Shown piece after piece: positions 32,501 through 42,234 of a stretch of 64,000 nucleotides of DNA (positions within the stretch are counted from its first letter, which is position 1; the number at the start of each line of letters is the position of its first letter). The position numbers and the translations under genes were made by a program. Source of the stretch: Marchantia polymorpha subsp. ruderalis (Eukaryota > Streptophyta > Marchantiopsida > Marchantiales > Marchantiaceae). The notes beneath the pieces were generated by a model. That model ran no database searches. It saw only the letters and a program-made list of their open reading frames with translations, and had not been told where the DNA came from. Location of the stretch: positions 29,142,501-29,206,500 of the forward strand of contig AP031353.1 in assembly GCA_037833965.1 (NCBI GenBank), read 5' to 3'.

Positions 32501-34278
32501 CTCCAATTTTGGCGAAACCGGATTGGGGTAAACCTTTCATTCTCTACACAGATGCATCAAATATTGCTGTAGGATGCACCTTGAGTCAATTAGATGATGA
32601 AAAGCATGATCATCCAATTGCCTATGCTAGTAGACAAATGGTTCAAGCGGAGAAGAACTACTCAGTGACAGAGAGAGAGGCCTTAGCTGTAATCTTCTCA
32701 CTTAAGAAGTTTCGACATTATTTGTTGGGTGGGAGATTCACTATAGTGACTGATCATAAGGCTTTGAAATACATTTTCAACAAGCCTAATGCTGAAGGGA
32801 GGATAGCTAGATGGAAGCTACTACTAGCAGAGTTTGATTATACCATTGAGGATAGACCTGGAAAGAAGCATGCTAATGCGGATTTGATGTCGAGAGCATA
32901 TGATGATGGAGGAGATCAGTCAGTAGATGACACCTTTCCGGATGAGGACTTGCTAGTCATGGACACAGTGACAACAGTACCGGAGGAGTACAAGGAAATT
33001 TGGGATTTCATCTCTAGAGGAGAGTTTCCTCAAGGAATGCATCAAAGGGAGAAAAATGCATTAGTGAAGAGATGTCAACCTTATATGATCATGGAGAAGG
33101 TACTTTTTCATCAAGGAGCTGACGGACTTCTACGAAGGGCGGTTGGGAGAGGAGAGGCATTACAACTCATGAAGGAGTTTCATGATGGTGCAGTATGTGG
33201 AGGACATTTTGCGGGGAAGGTAACTGCCTTCAAAATTCTTGATGCTGGTTATCATTGGAAGGGTATTTTTAAGGATTGTGTGGAATATTGCAAAAGTTGT
33301 GATGTGTGTCAAGCTTTTGCTAAAAAGTCCATGAAAACCCCTCCTATGATTTCTGTACCAGTGTTAGGTCCTTTTGAAAAGTGGGGAATAGATTTTGTAG
33401 GTCCTTTGAATCTTACTCCTCGAGGGAATAAATTCATTGTGATAGCTACAGATTATCTTACGAAGTGGGTAGAGGCAAGACCACTTAAATCTACTAATGA
33501 GAAGGAGGTTGGTAGATTTTTGTATGAGAGAATCATTACACGATTTGGTTGTCCATTGGAGTTAGTATCAGATAGAGGAGGAGAATTTGTGGGAAGTATG
33601 ATTCAAGCCATGTTGGAGCACTTCTCCATCAAGGCTCGAGTGACCACTTCCTACAAACCTAACGCTAACGGGTTGGCGGAGCGGACCAACTACACTTTGT
33701 GTATGATGTTGGCCAAGGATGCAGACATGGACGGGAGTAAACACAATTGGGACAAGAGGCTCCATGCTATCTTATGGGAGTATCGCACAACATGGAAGAC
33801 ATCTACCGGATACTCACCTTTTCGGATGGTGTATGGAGTTGAGTCAAAACTTCCCATACAGTTTGACTTGACAACATTCACAACAATCCAGCAAAGGTTG
33901 AAGAAATCAAATGGAGCAGAAGCCATCAAGTCTCGCCAACAACAATTGATGGAGTTGGAGGAAGCTCGAGCACTAGCCATGGTACGAGTGAAGCGGGCTC
34001 AACAGTTGCAGAAGAAGTATCACGACAAACGAAGTGGAAACCAGAACTTGAAGCCGTTCAAGGAAGGTGATTGGGTGATGCTCTTTGATGCAATTAGATA
34101 CAAGAGAGCTAGGAAAAAGTTTCTTCCTAAGTATTTTGGACCTTTCATAGTTGAGAAGGTGTGGGGAAATTTCACTTATGACATCAAGGAGTTAGGAGGA
34201 CGTCACTTCGATCGAGTCAACCACGACAAGTTGAAGTTATTCCATCGAAGATCAGATTCTTTCACTCCGAGGGCGTAG
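29512..34278 (+). CDS. B Gag-Pol polyprotein, copy 1
   Basis: A single uninterrupted frame of about 1588 codons starts at the ATG at 29512 (the frame opens at 29506). Positions count from the open frame. Retrotransposon Gag domain lies about 20-180; zinc knuckle 269-281 has the unusual spacing CX2CX3HX4C; the protease active site is Asp471-Gly-Gly-Ser; reverse transcriptase covers about 730-910 with FIDD at 865-868; RNase H has Asp1016, Glu1058, Asp1083 and Asp1126; integrase has the HHCC zinc site (His1226, His1234, Cys1265, Cys1268) and catalytic Asp1296, Asp1356, Glu1392; a GPF module lies at 1545. There is no chromodomain and no stop or frameshift between gag and pol, so a Gag surplus would need another mechanism. 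All catalytic residues are present, so the copy appears competent. Two in-frame stops (29467 and 29503) sit just upstream. Confidence 0.95.
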   Translation: MGKLPVFYGRENEDVEAFVRDFKRACIGNNERKKDEWAMLLPDFLEDSALKWYKEYKREHSEDDTWETLTENLIENFLPSESYEKLMCEVTFLKQGENEKVRTYVERTEKLESRFHVVLRKGGDKVDATMVGIRAMLMKNFVGGLRPEIRSKVRYEKPSSKAEAIRIAIRMEESLEDDDSSLVAREVAPPVVGRSIVSNTSTSSTIANPSVDFQNELKSITETLADLKINVVQLWEKRNQNVGGGSRGYGNYPPRGNPPSGNFAVSCFSCGGPHFQRNCPNPRQHDGVRHNNNAPATQQAKDKGVASIDVFPHQCTFEKGESSKSKVDILAHEKKRARFADESIFMEDTPSRSTRSSGVSQPRVPRKKLGMDEFSISSSQAKYDVVEDVGNQKANITVGQLIALNPAIRKELRGGLSSTRTKKRKSKGKAHMTNVGVGVVDAAASEVCTHASKIEVRINGHDVSDVLVDGGSAVNAMSERLMQKLGMQPSRPSSIIVGMANKQKVRPLGVVDKVVVSVRGVQTLLSFQILKEASYDLLLGRPWLRAVRTTDRWHKGYLRIGPKNHRVKVPLTRGGESTTDSDRPTDEYWESESEESGSFSEVDTDISTSDQETSSEYSSDDNVQVQVIAAMELLPRPGVKKDPDKVEMSEEEVCRRLSTLRFGPKVTKEEKAKFLDIFRKYIHVFAFSYKDLKHVTLETHRIELEEKARPIRQKQRRINPPTALVVKEEIDKLKEAGFIYEVENSEWVSPIVIVKKKNGKLRVCVDYKKLNAVTKKDYYPLPFIDEILEEVAGHEWYSFGDGYSGYNQIQIALEDQLKTTFTTPWGTFAFRVMPFGLCNAPATFQRFMNRVFEPFIGKFVRDFIDDFCVYGRKADHFDHLIKILQRLEEAKASLNPEKCIFGCEEGLLLGHIISKNGIAVDPEKVTRIMELPFPATLTKLRQFLGMVGYYRRFILSFSNKAHALTNYMKKGVEYELIFKDEGAKTAFEVLKKALVTAPILAKPDWGKPFILYTDASNIAVGCTLSQLDDEKHDHPIAYASRQMVQAEKNYSVTEREALAVIFSLKKFRHYLLGGRFTIVTDHKALKYIFNKPNAEGRIARWKLLLAEFDYTIEDRPGKKHANADLMSRAYDDGGDQSVDDTFPDEDLLVMDTVTTVPEEYKEIWDFISRGEFPQGMHQREKNALVKRCQPYMIMEKVLFHQGADGLLRRAVGRGEALQLMKEFHDGAVCGGHFAGKVTAFKILDAGYHWKGIFKDCVEYCKSCDVCQAFAKKSMKTPPMISVPVLGPFEKWGIDFVGPLNLTPRGNKFIVIATDYLTKWVEARPLKSTNEKEVGRFLYERIITRFGCPLELVSDRGGEFVGSMIQAMLEHFSIKARVTTSYKPNANGLAERTNYTLCMMLAKDADMDGSKHNWDKRLHAILWEYRTTWKTSTGYSPFRMVYGVESKLPIQFDLTTFTTIQQRLKKSNGAEAIKSRQQQLMELEEARALAMVRVKRAQQLQKKYHDKRSGNQNLKPFKEGDWVMLFDAIRYKRARKKFLPKYFGPFIVEKVWGNFTYDIKELGGRHFDRVNHDKLKLFHRRSDSFTPRA

Positions 34279-34290
34279 TGAAATCTTAGT

Positions 34291-34301
34291 CCGGGGGTAA
34301 A
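34291..34301 (+). other. polypurine-like tract before B LTR 2
   Basis: CCGGGGGTAAA directly precedes the TG of the next LTR, where the plus-strand primer is expected. It is only partly purine. The same tract lies at 41283-41293. Confidence 0.6.
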
Positions 34302-35159
34302 TGTAAGACCGGGTGTTGCACATATGTACTAAGTCTTAGAAGTGGTCAAGGGAATAAGGATGATTAGCCAAGGCATAGCTAAGACTAGCTAGTTATGACT
34401 AAACTAGTTAGTTATAACTAAGTTTATCTAGTCATGACTAAGTTTAGCTACAATGTCTATAGTTGGCGGAATAATTAGCGGAGTTCTAGAAGAATGGAGT
34501 GAGCACTTCTATTTTGTCCTTTACAAGGAGTGAGCACTTCTATTTTGTCTTATACAAAAGTTCTAGATTCCAAGGGATTAGATATTTGACTAGAAGCTTG
34601 GATTTGATTGGTTTGACTAAATGTATGAAAGATGATTGGCTAGACTAAGTCTAATGTTGACTTAGTGGCTAGGAAGCTTGTAGAAGTTTAAAAGCTTCAA
34701 ATGGCATGTCGCCACCTCAACCTTGGATTCCAGAAGCTTCTAGAAGGTTTAGGTAGGCCAATGGCATGTTGCCACGTAGAGAAGGTTAGTCAAACTTACC
34801 TAGGTAAAAGTAAGTTAGGAGAAATTACCACATGTTACTATGGTAACTTCTCAAGTAGTATAAATAGAGAGGTAGAGTAGCACCTCTCAAGCAAGTTTGG
34901 AGAGTCATGTTGAGTACTTGTTTCAGTAATGAAGGAGTGAAGTTTTTGAGTATCTTGGAGTATCGACGTGTGTTTGCGTTTATGTGAAGAGGGTGATGTG
35001 AGGAGAGTTTGCGTGTGAGTTGGAGTGATACATGAGAGTTTGTGAGAGAAGGTGTTTGGGACATGAGTGAGAGTATGAATCTTAGTCTTCTAGAATCATG
35101 ATGCGCTACCACAAAGCCATCAGAGGTAAACCTGAGTGAGAGTCAGCCCGGAGGTTGCA
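34302..35159 (+). repeat. B LTR 2 (shared middle LTR)
   Basis: It is an 858-bp copy that I could not distinguish from B LTR 1. It serves as 3' LTR of copy 1 and 5' LTR of copy 2, which shows a true tandem arrangement. Separate insertions would each have two LTRs of their own. Confidence 0.95.
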
Positions 35160-35163
35160 TTTT

Positions 35164-35181
35164 TGGTTCCGTTGCCGGGAC
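35164..35181 (+). other. primer-binding site, tRNA-Glu, B copy 2
   Basis: Identical to 28172-28189. Confidence 0.85.
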
Positions 35182-35836
35182 CTCAATCTAGAAGGCGGAA
35201 TGTTTAGGATTCGATTTCTAGCTCGAGAGAAAGTATCCATGAGGGATCACTTGGTGTTAACATTGGGGAATGAAAGAGCGGAGAGTGTGCTTGAGAGCGA
35301 AATTCCATTTGTTTATCCCATAGTCTCATATGATAGCCTAGAAGTGATTTTGTATGTTTTGTTCACGTAAACATGTCTTTTTGAGAGAAAAGTGATCTTA
35401 GACACCGAAAAGTATTTTTGAAGGTATTCTTCAAAGTTTTTATTGATTTTAGAGTGAAAGATAGAAAAAATTTACGTTTTTGTTTCAGGTCCAGATCATG
35501 TGTTAACAGAAAGATATGAGAGTTAGAAGTTGAGTGGGTTTTCACGGGTATCAAAAGTCTGCTCTCTGGAAAGTTTGTACAGAGTTGATTACTTTTTCTG
35601 TATTTCAATTTAGGCTTTGAAACTTCGTACGAGTGTGTATTGGAAGATAAGCTACGTTTGAGTCAAAATTTCACTGAGAGATCACGTCTAGAGACGAAGT
35701 TATGTTGATTTGAAGTTGAGGGGGTACAAAAGCAAGATAACAAAGCAAAAGTTTTTGATTTCTTTATTCACAGTTTTCGTCAAGTAGATAGCGTTTCTGG
35801 GAGAGGTCTTTTGAGTGGTTTCTACCTTATGGGAAA

Positions 35837-36280
35837 ATGAGTGAACAAGAAGGTTGGAAGGTTAGGTTATCCAAAGTACCTCAAGGCTTGGATGTTATAG
35901 TGTCTTTAGACTCCAATACAAGAGAATTCAAGGTGGAGTTTGAAGAAAGAGTAGTGAGTCAATCTCCAAGAGTCAAACGTGAAACTTGTTTTTATTGTGG
36001 AGAGGAGGGCCATAAGGTTGTCAATTGTTCCCTGCGGAACAAAGATAGAAGATTGAGGAGCAAGAGGAACTTGGGAGATTTGAAACTTCACTTGGGACCA
36101 TCATCGCCACATGAATCCCAAAGCGCCACCTTCTGTGACAATTGCGGAGTGATTGGGCTACCAGCGGGACACGAATGCAGCGGAGTGAAGGCACTTCTGG
36201 AATCACTTGTGGAAGGGTTTGACGGCAAGCTAAGTGCTGAAACAGAGAAAGTGACCTCAGCGGGTTCAAGCTCCAACTGA
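35837..36280 (+). CDS. small zinc-knuckle ORF, B copy 2
   Basis: It is identical in translation to the 147-codon frame at 28845-29288, with the same CX2CX4HX4C knuckle at 51-64 and second Cys/His group at 100-114. Its exact conservation between copies reflects the youth of the array, so it is not evidence of selection. Confidence 0.6.
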   Translation: MSEQEGWKVRLSKVPQGLDVIVSLDSNTREFKVEFEERVVSQSPRVKRETCFYCGEEGHKVVNCSLRNKDRRLRSKRNLGDLKLHLGPSSPHESQSATFCDNCGVIGLPAGHECSGVKALLESLVEGFDGKLSAETEKVTSAGSSSN

Positions 36281-36503
36281 AGATGGAGATCATCATTCGA
36301 ATGATGGAGAAGATGATGATGAGGGTAAGACTCATCGTATGCCTAGGAGAGGAGAGAGCTTTGGCTATCTTGGAACAACCAATTCCTTTTGTGTTTCCTT
36401 TGATGAATTACTCAAGGATGGAGTTAGTGTTGTTTATATTGTATTAGGAAGCCCCATATAAATTTCCAATAGAAAAGAAAAAAAAAATAAAAATTAGTTG
36501 GAA

Positions 36504-39500
36504 ATGGGGAAGCTTCCGGTATTTTATGGGAGGGAGAATGAGGATGTAGAAGCTTTTGTTAGGGACTTCAAGAGGGCTTGCATAGGAAACAATGAGAGGA
36601 AGAAAGACGAGTGGGCTATGCTTTTGCCGGATTTCTTGGAGGATTCTGCTCTCAAGTGGTACAAGGAGTACAAGAGGGAGCATTCGGAGGACGACACGTG
36701 GGAGACATTAACGGAGAACCTGATCGAAAACTTTCTTCCCAGTGAAAGTTATGAAAAGTTGATGTGTGAGGTCACCTTCTTGAAACAAGGAGAGAACGAG
36801 AAGGTGAGGACCTATGTGGAGAGAACCGAGAAGTTGGAATCTAGATTCCACGTGGTGTTGAGGAAGGGCGGAGACAAAGTGGATGCTACAATGGTGGGGA
36901 TAAGGGCGATGCTCATGAAGAACTTCGTTGGAGGTTTGAGACCTGAGATTCGAAGTAAGGTGAGATACGAGAAGCCCTCTTCTAAGGCTGAAGCCATTCG
37001 AATTGCTATTAGAATGGAGGAGAGCTTAGAAGATGATGATTCTAGCTTGGTGGCTAGAGAAGTAGCTCCACCGGTTGTAGGAAGGTCTATTGTTTCAAAC
37101 ACTTCTACTTCATCCACGATAGCGAATCCTAGTGTGGATTTTCAAAATGAGTTGAAATCTATCACGGAGACTCTAGCAGATCTCAAGATCAATGTAGTAC
37201 AGTTGTGGGAGAAGAGGAATCAGAACGTAGGAGGAGGCTCTAGGGGGTATGGAAATTATCCTCCAAGAGGAAATCCACCTTCAGGAAACTTTGCGGTTTC
37301 TTGCTTTTCTTGTGGAGGTCCTCATTTTCAGAGGAATTGTCCTAACCCTCGACAACATGATGGAGTTCGGCACAACAACAATGCACCGGCCACGCAACAA
37401 GCCAAGGATAAGGGAGTAGCATCCATTGATGTATTCCCTCATCAATGCACTTTTGAGAAAGGGGAGAGCTCAAAATCGAAAGTGGATATCCTTGCTCATG
37501 AGAAGAAGCGGGCCCGATTTGCGGACGAGTCGATTTTCATGGAGGACACGCCAAGTCGAAGTACACGGTCAAGTGGAGTGAGTCAACCAAGAGTACCAAG
37601 GAAGAAGTTGGGCATGGATGAATTTTCCATTTCATCTTCTCAAGCTAAGTATGACGTGGTGGAGGATGTAGGAAATCAGAAGGCCAATATAACAGTTGGT
37701 CAGCTGATTGCCTTGAATCCAGCCATTCGGAAGGAGTTAAGAGGAGGTCTTAGCTCCACAAGGACCAAGAAGCGGAAATCTAAAGGGAAGGCTCACATGA
37801 CCAATGTGGGAGTTGGTGTGGTGGATGCGGCTGCTTCGGAGGTATGTACACATGCTTCAAAGATCGAAGTGAGGATCAATGGACATGATGTATCAGATGT
37901 GTTGGTTGATGGTGGATCGGCTGTGAATGCCATGTCTGAGAGGTTGATGCAGAAGTTGGGTATGCAACCTTCTAGACCTTCTAGCATAATTGTTGGTATG
38001 GCCAACAAACAGAAGGTAAGACCACTGGGGGTGGTAGACAAAGTTGTGGTTAGTGTGAGGGGAGTGCAAACTTTGCTTTCCTTCCAAATTCTCAAGGAAG
38101 CTAGCTACGACTTGCTGTTGGGACGTCCTTGGTTGAGGGCGGTAAGGACTACGGACCGATGGCACAAGGGCTATTTGAGGATAGGTCCAAAGAACCATCG
38201 AGTTAAGGTTCCTTTGACGAGAGGAGGGGAATCCACCACAGACTCAGATAGACCAACTGACGAGTATTGGGAATCTGAGAGTGAAGAGAGTGGTAGCTTT
38301 TCAGAAGTTGACACAGACATCTCAACTTCTGATCAAGAAACATCATCGGAATACTCTTCTGATGATAATGTTCAAGTACAAGTCATTGCTGCCATGGAGT
38401 TGTTGCCTAGGCCTGGAGTGAAGAAAGATCCTGACAAAGTGGAGATGAGCGAAGAGGAGGTGTGTCGACGACTGTCCACTCTCAGGTTTGGTCCCAAGGT
38501 TACCAAGGAGGAAAAGGCAAAGTTTCTGGATATATTTCGCAAATATATTCATGTTTTTGCCTTTAGTTACAAGGATCTTAAGCATGTGACGTTGGAGACT
38601 CATCGCATCGAGTTGGAGGAGAAAGCTCGTCCTATTCGGCAAAAGCAACGCCGAATAAATCCACCTACGGCTCTTGTGGTGAAGGAGGAGATCGACAAGC
38701 TCAAGGAGGCTGGCTTCATCTACGAGGTAGAAAATTCTGAATGGGTGTCTCCAATTGTGATAGTGAAGAAGAAGAATGGTAAGCTACGAGTGTGCGTAGA
38801 TTACAAAAAGTTGAATGCTGTCACAAAGAAAGACTACTATCCCTTGCCTTTCATAGATGAGATTCTAGAGGAGGTTGCTGGCCATGAGTGGTATAGTTTT
38901 GGAGATGGTTATAGTGGCTATAACCAAATCCAAATTGCCTTAGAAGATCAACTCAAAACAACTTTTACCACTCCATGGGGAACCTTTGCCTTTAGAGTGA
39001 TGCCGTTTGGTCTATGTAATGCTCCTGCCACTTTTCAAAGGTTCATGAATAGAGTGTTTGAACCTTTCATTGGAAAGTTTGTAAGGGATTTCATAGATGA
39101 TTTTTGTGTTTACGGGAGGAAAGCGGATCATTTTGATCATTTGATCAAAATACTTCAACGGCTGGAGGAAGCTAAGGCTTCACTCAATCCAGAAAAATGC
39201 ATTTTTGGATGTGAGGAAGGCCTATTGTTGGGGCATATCATCTCCAAGAATGGTATAGCGGTGGATCCAGAGAAGGTGACACGGATCATGGAGTTACCTT
39301 TTCCGGCGACTTTAACCAAGTTGAGGCAATTCCTTGGTATGGTGGGGTACTATCGACGGTTCATCTTGTCCTTCTCCAACAAAGCTCATGCCTTGACGAA
39401 TTACATGAAGAAGGGAGTGGAGTATGAACTCATTTTCAAGGATGAAGGTGCAAAGACGGCGTTCGAAGTTCTCAAGAAGGCGTTGGTGACGGCTCCAATT

Positions 39501-41270
39501 TTGGCGAAACCGGATTGGGGTAAACCTTTCATTCTCTACACAGATGCATCAAATATTGCTGTAGGATGCACCTTGAGTCAATTAGATGATGAAAAGCATG
39601 ATCATCCAATTGCCTATGCTAGTAGACAAATGGTTCAAGCGGAGAAGAACTACTCAGTGACAGAGAGAGAGGCCTTAGCTGTAATCTTCTCACTTAAGAA
39701 GTTTCGACATTATTTGTTGGGTGGGAGATTCACTATAGTGACTGATCATAAGGCTTTGAAATACATTTTCAACAAGCCTAATGCTGAAGGGAGGATAGCT
39801 AGATGGAAGCTACTACTAGCAGAGTTTGATTATACCATTGAGGATAGACCTGGAAAGAAGCATGCTAATGCGGATTTGATGTCGAGAGCATATGATGATG
39901 GAGGAGATCAGTCAGTAGATGACACCTTTCCGGATGAGGACTTGCTAGTCATGGACACGGTGACAACAGTACCGGAGGAGTACAAGGAAATTTGGGATTT
40001 CATCTCTAGAGGAGAGTTTCCTCAAGGAATGCATCAAAGGGAGAAAAATGCATTAGTGAAGAGATGTCAACCTTATATGATCATGGAGAAGGTACTTTTT
40101 CATCAAGGAGCTGACGGACTTCTACGAAGGGCGGTTGGGAGAGGAGAGGCATTACAACTCATGAAGGAGTTTCATGATGGTGCAGTATGTGGAGGACATT
40201 TTGCGGGGAAGGTAACTGCCTTCAAAATTCTTGATGCTGGTTATCATTGGAAGGGTATTTTTAAGGATTGTGTGGAATATTGCAAAAGTTGTGATGTGTG
40301 TCAAGCTTTTGCTAAAAAGTCCATGAAAACCCCTCCTATGATTTCTGTACCAGTGTTAGGTCCTTTTGAAAAGTGGGGAATAGATTTTGTAGGTCCTTTG
40401 AATCTTACTCCTCGAGGGAATAAATTCATTGTGATAGCTACAGATTATCTTACGAAGTGGGTAGAGGCAAGACCACTTAAATCTACTAATGAGAAGGAGG
40501 TTGGTAGATTTTTGTATGAGAGAATCATTACACGATTTGGTTGTCCATTGGAGTTAGTATCAGATAGAGGAGGAGAATTTGTGGGAAGTATGATTCAAGC
40601 CATGTTGGAGCACTTCTCCATCAAGGCTCGAGTGACCACTTCCTACAAACCTAACGCTAACGGGTTGGCGGAGCGGACCAACTACACTTTGTGTATGATG
40701 TTGGCCAAGGATGCAGACATGGACGGGAGTAAACACAATTGGGACAAGAGGCTCCATGCTATCTTATGGGAGTATCGCACAACATGGAAGACATCTACCG
40801 GATACTCACCTTTTCGGATGGTGTATGGAGTTGAGTCAAAACTTCCCATACAGTTTGACTTGACAACATTCACAACAATCCAGCAAAGGTTGAAGAAATC
40901 AAATGGAGCAGAAGCCATCAAGTCTCGCCAACAACAATTGATGGAGTTGGAGGAAGCTCGAGCACTAGCCATGGTACGAGTGAAGCGGGCTCAACAGTTG
41001 CAGAAGAAGTATCACGACAAACGAAGTGGAAACCAGAACTTGAAGCCGTTCAAGGAAGGTGATTGGGTGATGCTCTTTGATGCAATTAGATACAAGAGAG
41101 CTAGGAAAAAGTTTCTTCCTAAGTATTTTGGACCTTTCATAGTTGAGAAGGTGTGGGGAAATTTCACTTATGACATCAAGGAGTTAGGAGGACGTCACTT
41201 CGATCGAGTCAACCACGACAAGTTGAAGTTATTCCATCGAAGATCAGATTCTTTCACTCCGAGGGCGTAG
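36504..41270 (+). CDS. B Gag-Pol polyprotein, copy 2
   Basis: The same 1588-codon frame as at 29512, with the ATG at 36504, the same domain order and all catalytic residues present (protease Asp-Gly-Gly-Ser, FIDD reverse transcriptase, RNase H, HHCC and DDE integrase, GPF module). The only difference I noted is a silent ACA to ACG change in a threonine codon at 39959. Both internal regions are therefore potentially active and could both be transcribed from their own upstream LTR. Confidence 0.95.
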   Translation: MGKLPVFYGRENEDVEAFVRDFKRACIGNNERKKDEWAMLLPDFLEDSALKWYKEYKREHSEDDTWETLTENLIENFLPSESYEKLMCEVTFLKQGENEKVRTYVERTEKLESRFHVVLRKGGDKVDATMVGIRAMLMKNFVGGLRPEIRSKVRYEKPSSKAEAIRIAIRMEESLEDDDSSLVAREVAPPVVGRSIVSNTSTSSTIANPSVDFQNELKSITETLADLKINVVQLWEKRNQNVGGGSRGYGNYPPRGNPPSGNFAVSCFSCGGPHFQRNCPNPRQHDGVRHNNNAPATQQAKDKGVASIDVFPHQCTFEKGESSKSKVDILAHEKKRARFADESIFMEDTPSRSTRSSGVSQPRVPRKKLGMDEFSISSSQAKYDVVEDVGNQKANITVGQLIALNPAIRKELRGGLSSTRTKKRKSKGKAHMTNVGVGVVDAAASEVCTHASKIEVRINGHDVSDVLVDGGSAVNAMSERLMQKLGMQPSRPSSIIVGMANKQKVRPLGVVDKVVVSVRGVQTLLSFQILKEASYDLLLGRPWLRAVRTTDRWHKGYLRIGPKNHRVKVPLTRGGESTTDSDRPTDEYWESESEESGSFSEVDTDISTSDQETSSEYSSDDNVQVQVIAAMELLPRPGVKKDPDKVEMSEEEVCRRLSTLRFGPKVTKEEKAKFLDIFRKYIHVFAFSYKDLKHVTLETHRIELEEKARPIRQKQRRINPPTALVVKEEIDKLKEAGFIYEVENSEWVSPIVIVKKKNGKLRVCVDYKKLNAVTKKDYYPLPFIDEILEEVAGHEWYSFGDGYSGYNQIQIALEDQLKTTFTTPWGTFAFRVMPFGLCNAPATFQRFMNRVFEPFIGKFVRDFIDDFCVYGRKADHFDHLIKILQRLEEAKASLNPEKCIFGCEEGLLLGHIISKNGIAVDPEKVTRIMELPFPATLTKLRQFLGMVGYYRRFILSFSNKAHALTNYMKKGVEYELIFKDEGAKTAFEVLKKALVTAPILAKPDWGKPFILYTDASNIAVGCTLSQLDDEKHDHPIAYASRQMVQAEKNYSVTEREALAVIFSLKKFRHYLLGGRFTIVTDHKALKYIFNKPNAEGRIARWKLLLAEFDYTIEDRPGKKHANADLMSRAYDDGGDQSVDDTFPDEDLLVMDTVTTVPEEYKEIWDFISRGEFPQGMHQREKNALVKRCQPYMIMEKVLFHQGADGLLRRAVGRGEALQLMKEFHDGAVCGGHFAGKVTAFKILDAGYHWKGIFKDCVEYCKSCDVCQAFAKKSMKTPPMISVPVLGPFEKWGIDFVGPLNLTPRGNKFIVIATDYLTKWVEARPLKSTNEKEVGRFLYERIITRFGCPLELVSDRGGEFVGSMIQAMLEHFSIKARVTTSYKPNANGLAERTNYTLCMMLAKDADMDGSKHNWDKRLHAILWEYRTTWKTSTGYSPFRMVYGVESKLPIQFDLTTFTTIQQRLKKSNGAEAIKSRQQQLMELEEARALAMVRVKRAQQLQKKYHDKRSGNQNLKPFKEGDWVMLFDAIRYKRARKKFLPKYFGPFIVEKVWGNFTYDIKELGGRHFDRVNHDKLKLFHRRSDSFTPRA

Positions 41271-41293
41271 TGAAATCTTAGTCCGGGGGTAAA

Positions 41294-42151
41294 TGTAAGA
41301 CCGGGTGTTGCACATATGTACTAAGTCTTAGAAGTGGTCAAGGGAATAAGGATGATTAGCCAAGGCATAGCTAAGACTAGCTAGTTATGACTAAACTAGT
41401 TAGTTATAACTAAGTTTATCTAGTCATGACTAAGTTTAGCTACAATGTCTATAGTTGGCGGAATAATTAGCGGAGTTCTAGAAGAATGGAGTGAGCACTT
41501 CTATTTTGTCCTTTACAAGGAGTGAGCACTTCTATTTTGTCTTATACAAAAGTTCTAGATTCCAAGGGATTAGATATTTGACTAGAAGCTTGGATTTGAT
41601 TGGTTTGACTAAATGTATGAAAGATGATTGGCTAGACTAAGTCTAATGTTGACTTAGTGGCTAGGAAGCTTGTAGAAGTTTAAAAGCTTCAAATGGCATG
41701 TCGCCACCTCAACCTTGGATTCCAGAAGCTTCTAGAAGGTTTAGGTAGGCCAATGGCATGTTGCCACGTAGAGAAGGTTAGTCAAACTTACCTAGGTAAA
41801 AGTAAGTTAGGAGAAATTACCACATGTTACTATGGTAACTTCTCAAGTAGTATAAATAGAGAGGTAGAGTAGCACCTCTCAAGCAAGTTTGGAGAGTCAT
41901 GTTGAGTACTTGTTTCAGTAATGAAGGAGTGAAGTTTTTGAGTATCTTGGAGTATCGACGTGTGTTTGCGTTTATGTGAAGAGGGTGATGTGAGGAGAGT
42001 TTGCGTGTGAGTTGGAGTGATACATGAGAGTTTGTGAGAGAAGGTGTTTGGGACATGAGTGAGAGTATGAATCTTAGTCTTCTAGAATCATGATGCGCTA
42101 CCACAAAGCCATCAGAGGTAAACCTGAGTGAGAGTCAGCCCGGAGGTTGCA
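41294..42151 (+). repeat. B LTR 3
   Basis: The last LTR of the array. It ends GGTTGCA at 42151, and the A LTR1 sequence resumes after it with the duplicated GGCC. Confidence 0.95.
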
Positions 42152-42234
42152 GGCCGGGCACAGCCCCCACGGACCGATCAAGGGAGCAGCAACAGACGGA
42201 GGAGCGGAGTGACTGTCTGCGGGATGAAATTTCG

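Larger units (their letters stand above)
27310..42151 (+). mobile_element. family-B Ty3/gypsy tandem array: LTR-int-LTR-int-LTR
   Basis: Three 858-bp LTRs (27310, 34302, 41294) alternate with two complete internal regions, with an exact period of 6,992 bp. The whole 14.8-kb array sits inside A LTR1 and is flanked by GGCC. The two internal copies appear identical except for one synonymous A/G difference I noted (32967 against 39959), so the array is very young. The element has a tRNA-Glu primer site, a small zinc-knuckle ORF, one long gag-pol frame, and a short G-rich tract before the next LTR. Confidence 0.95.
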
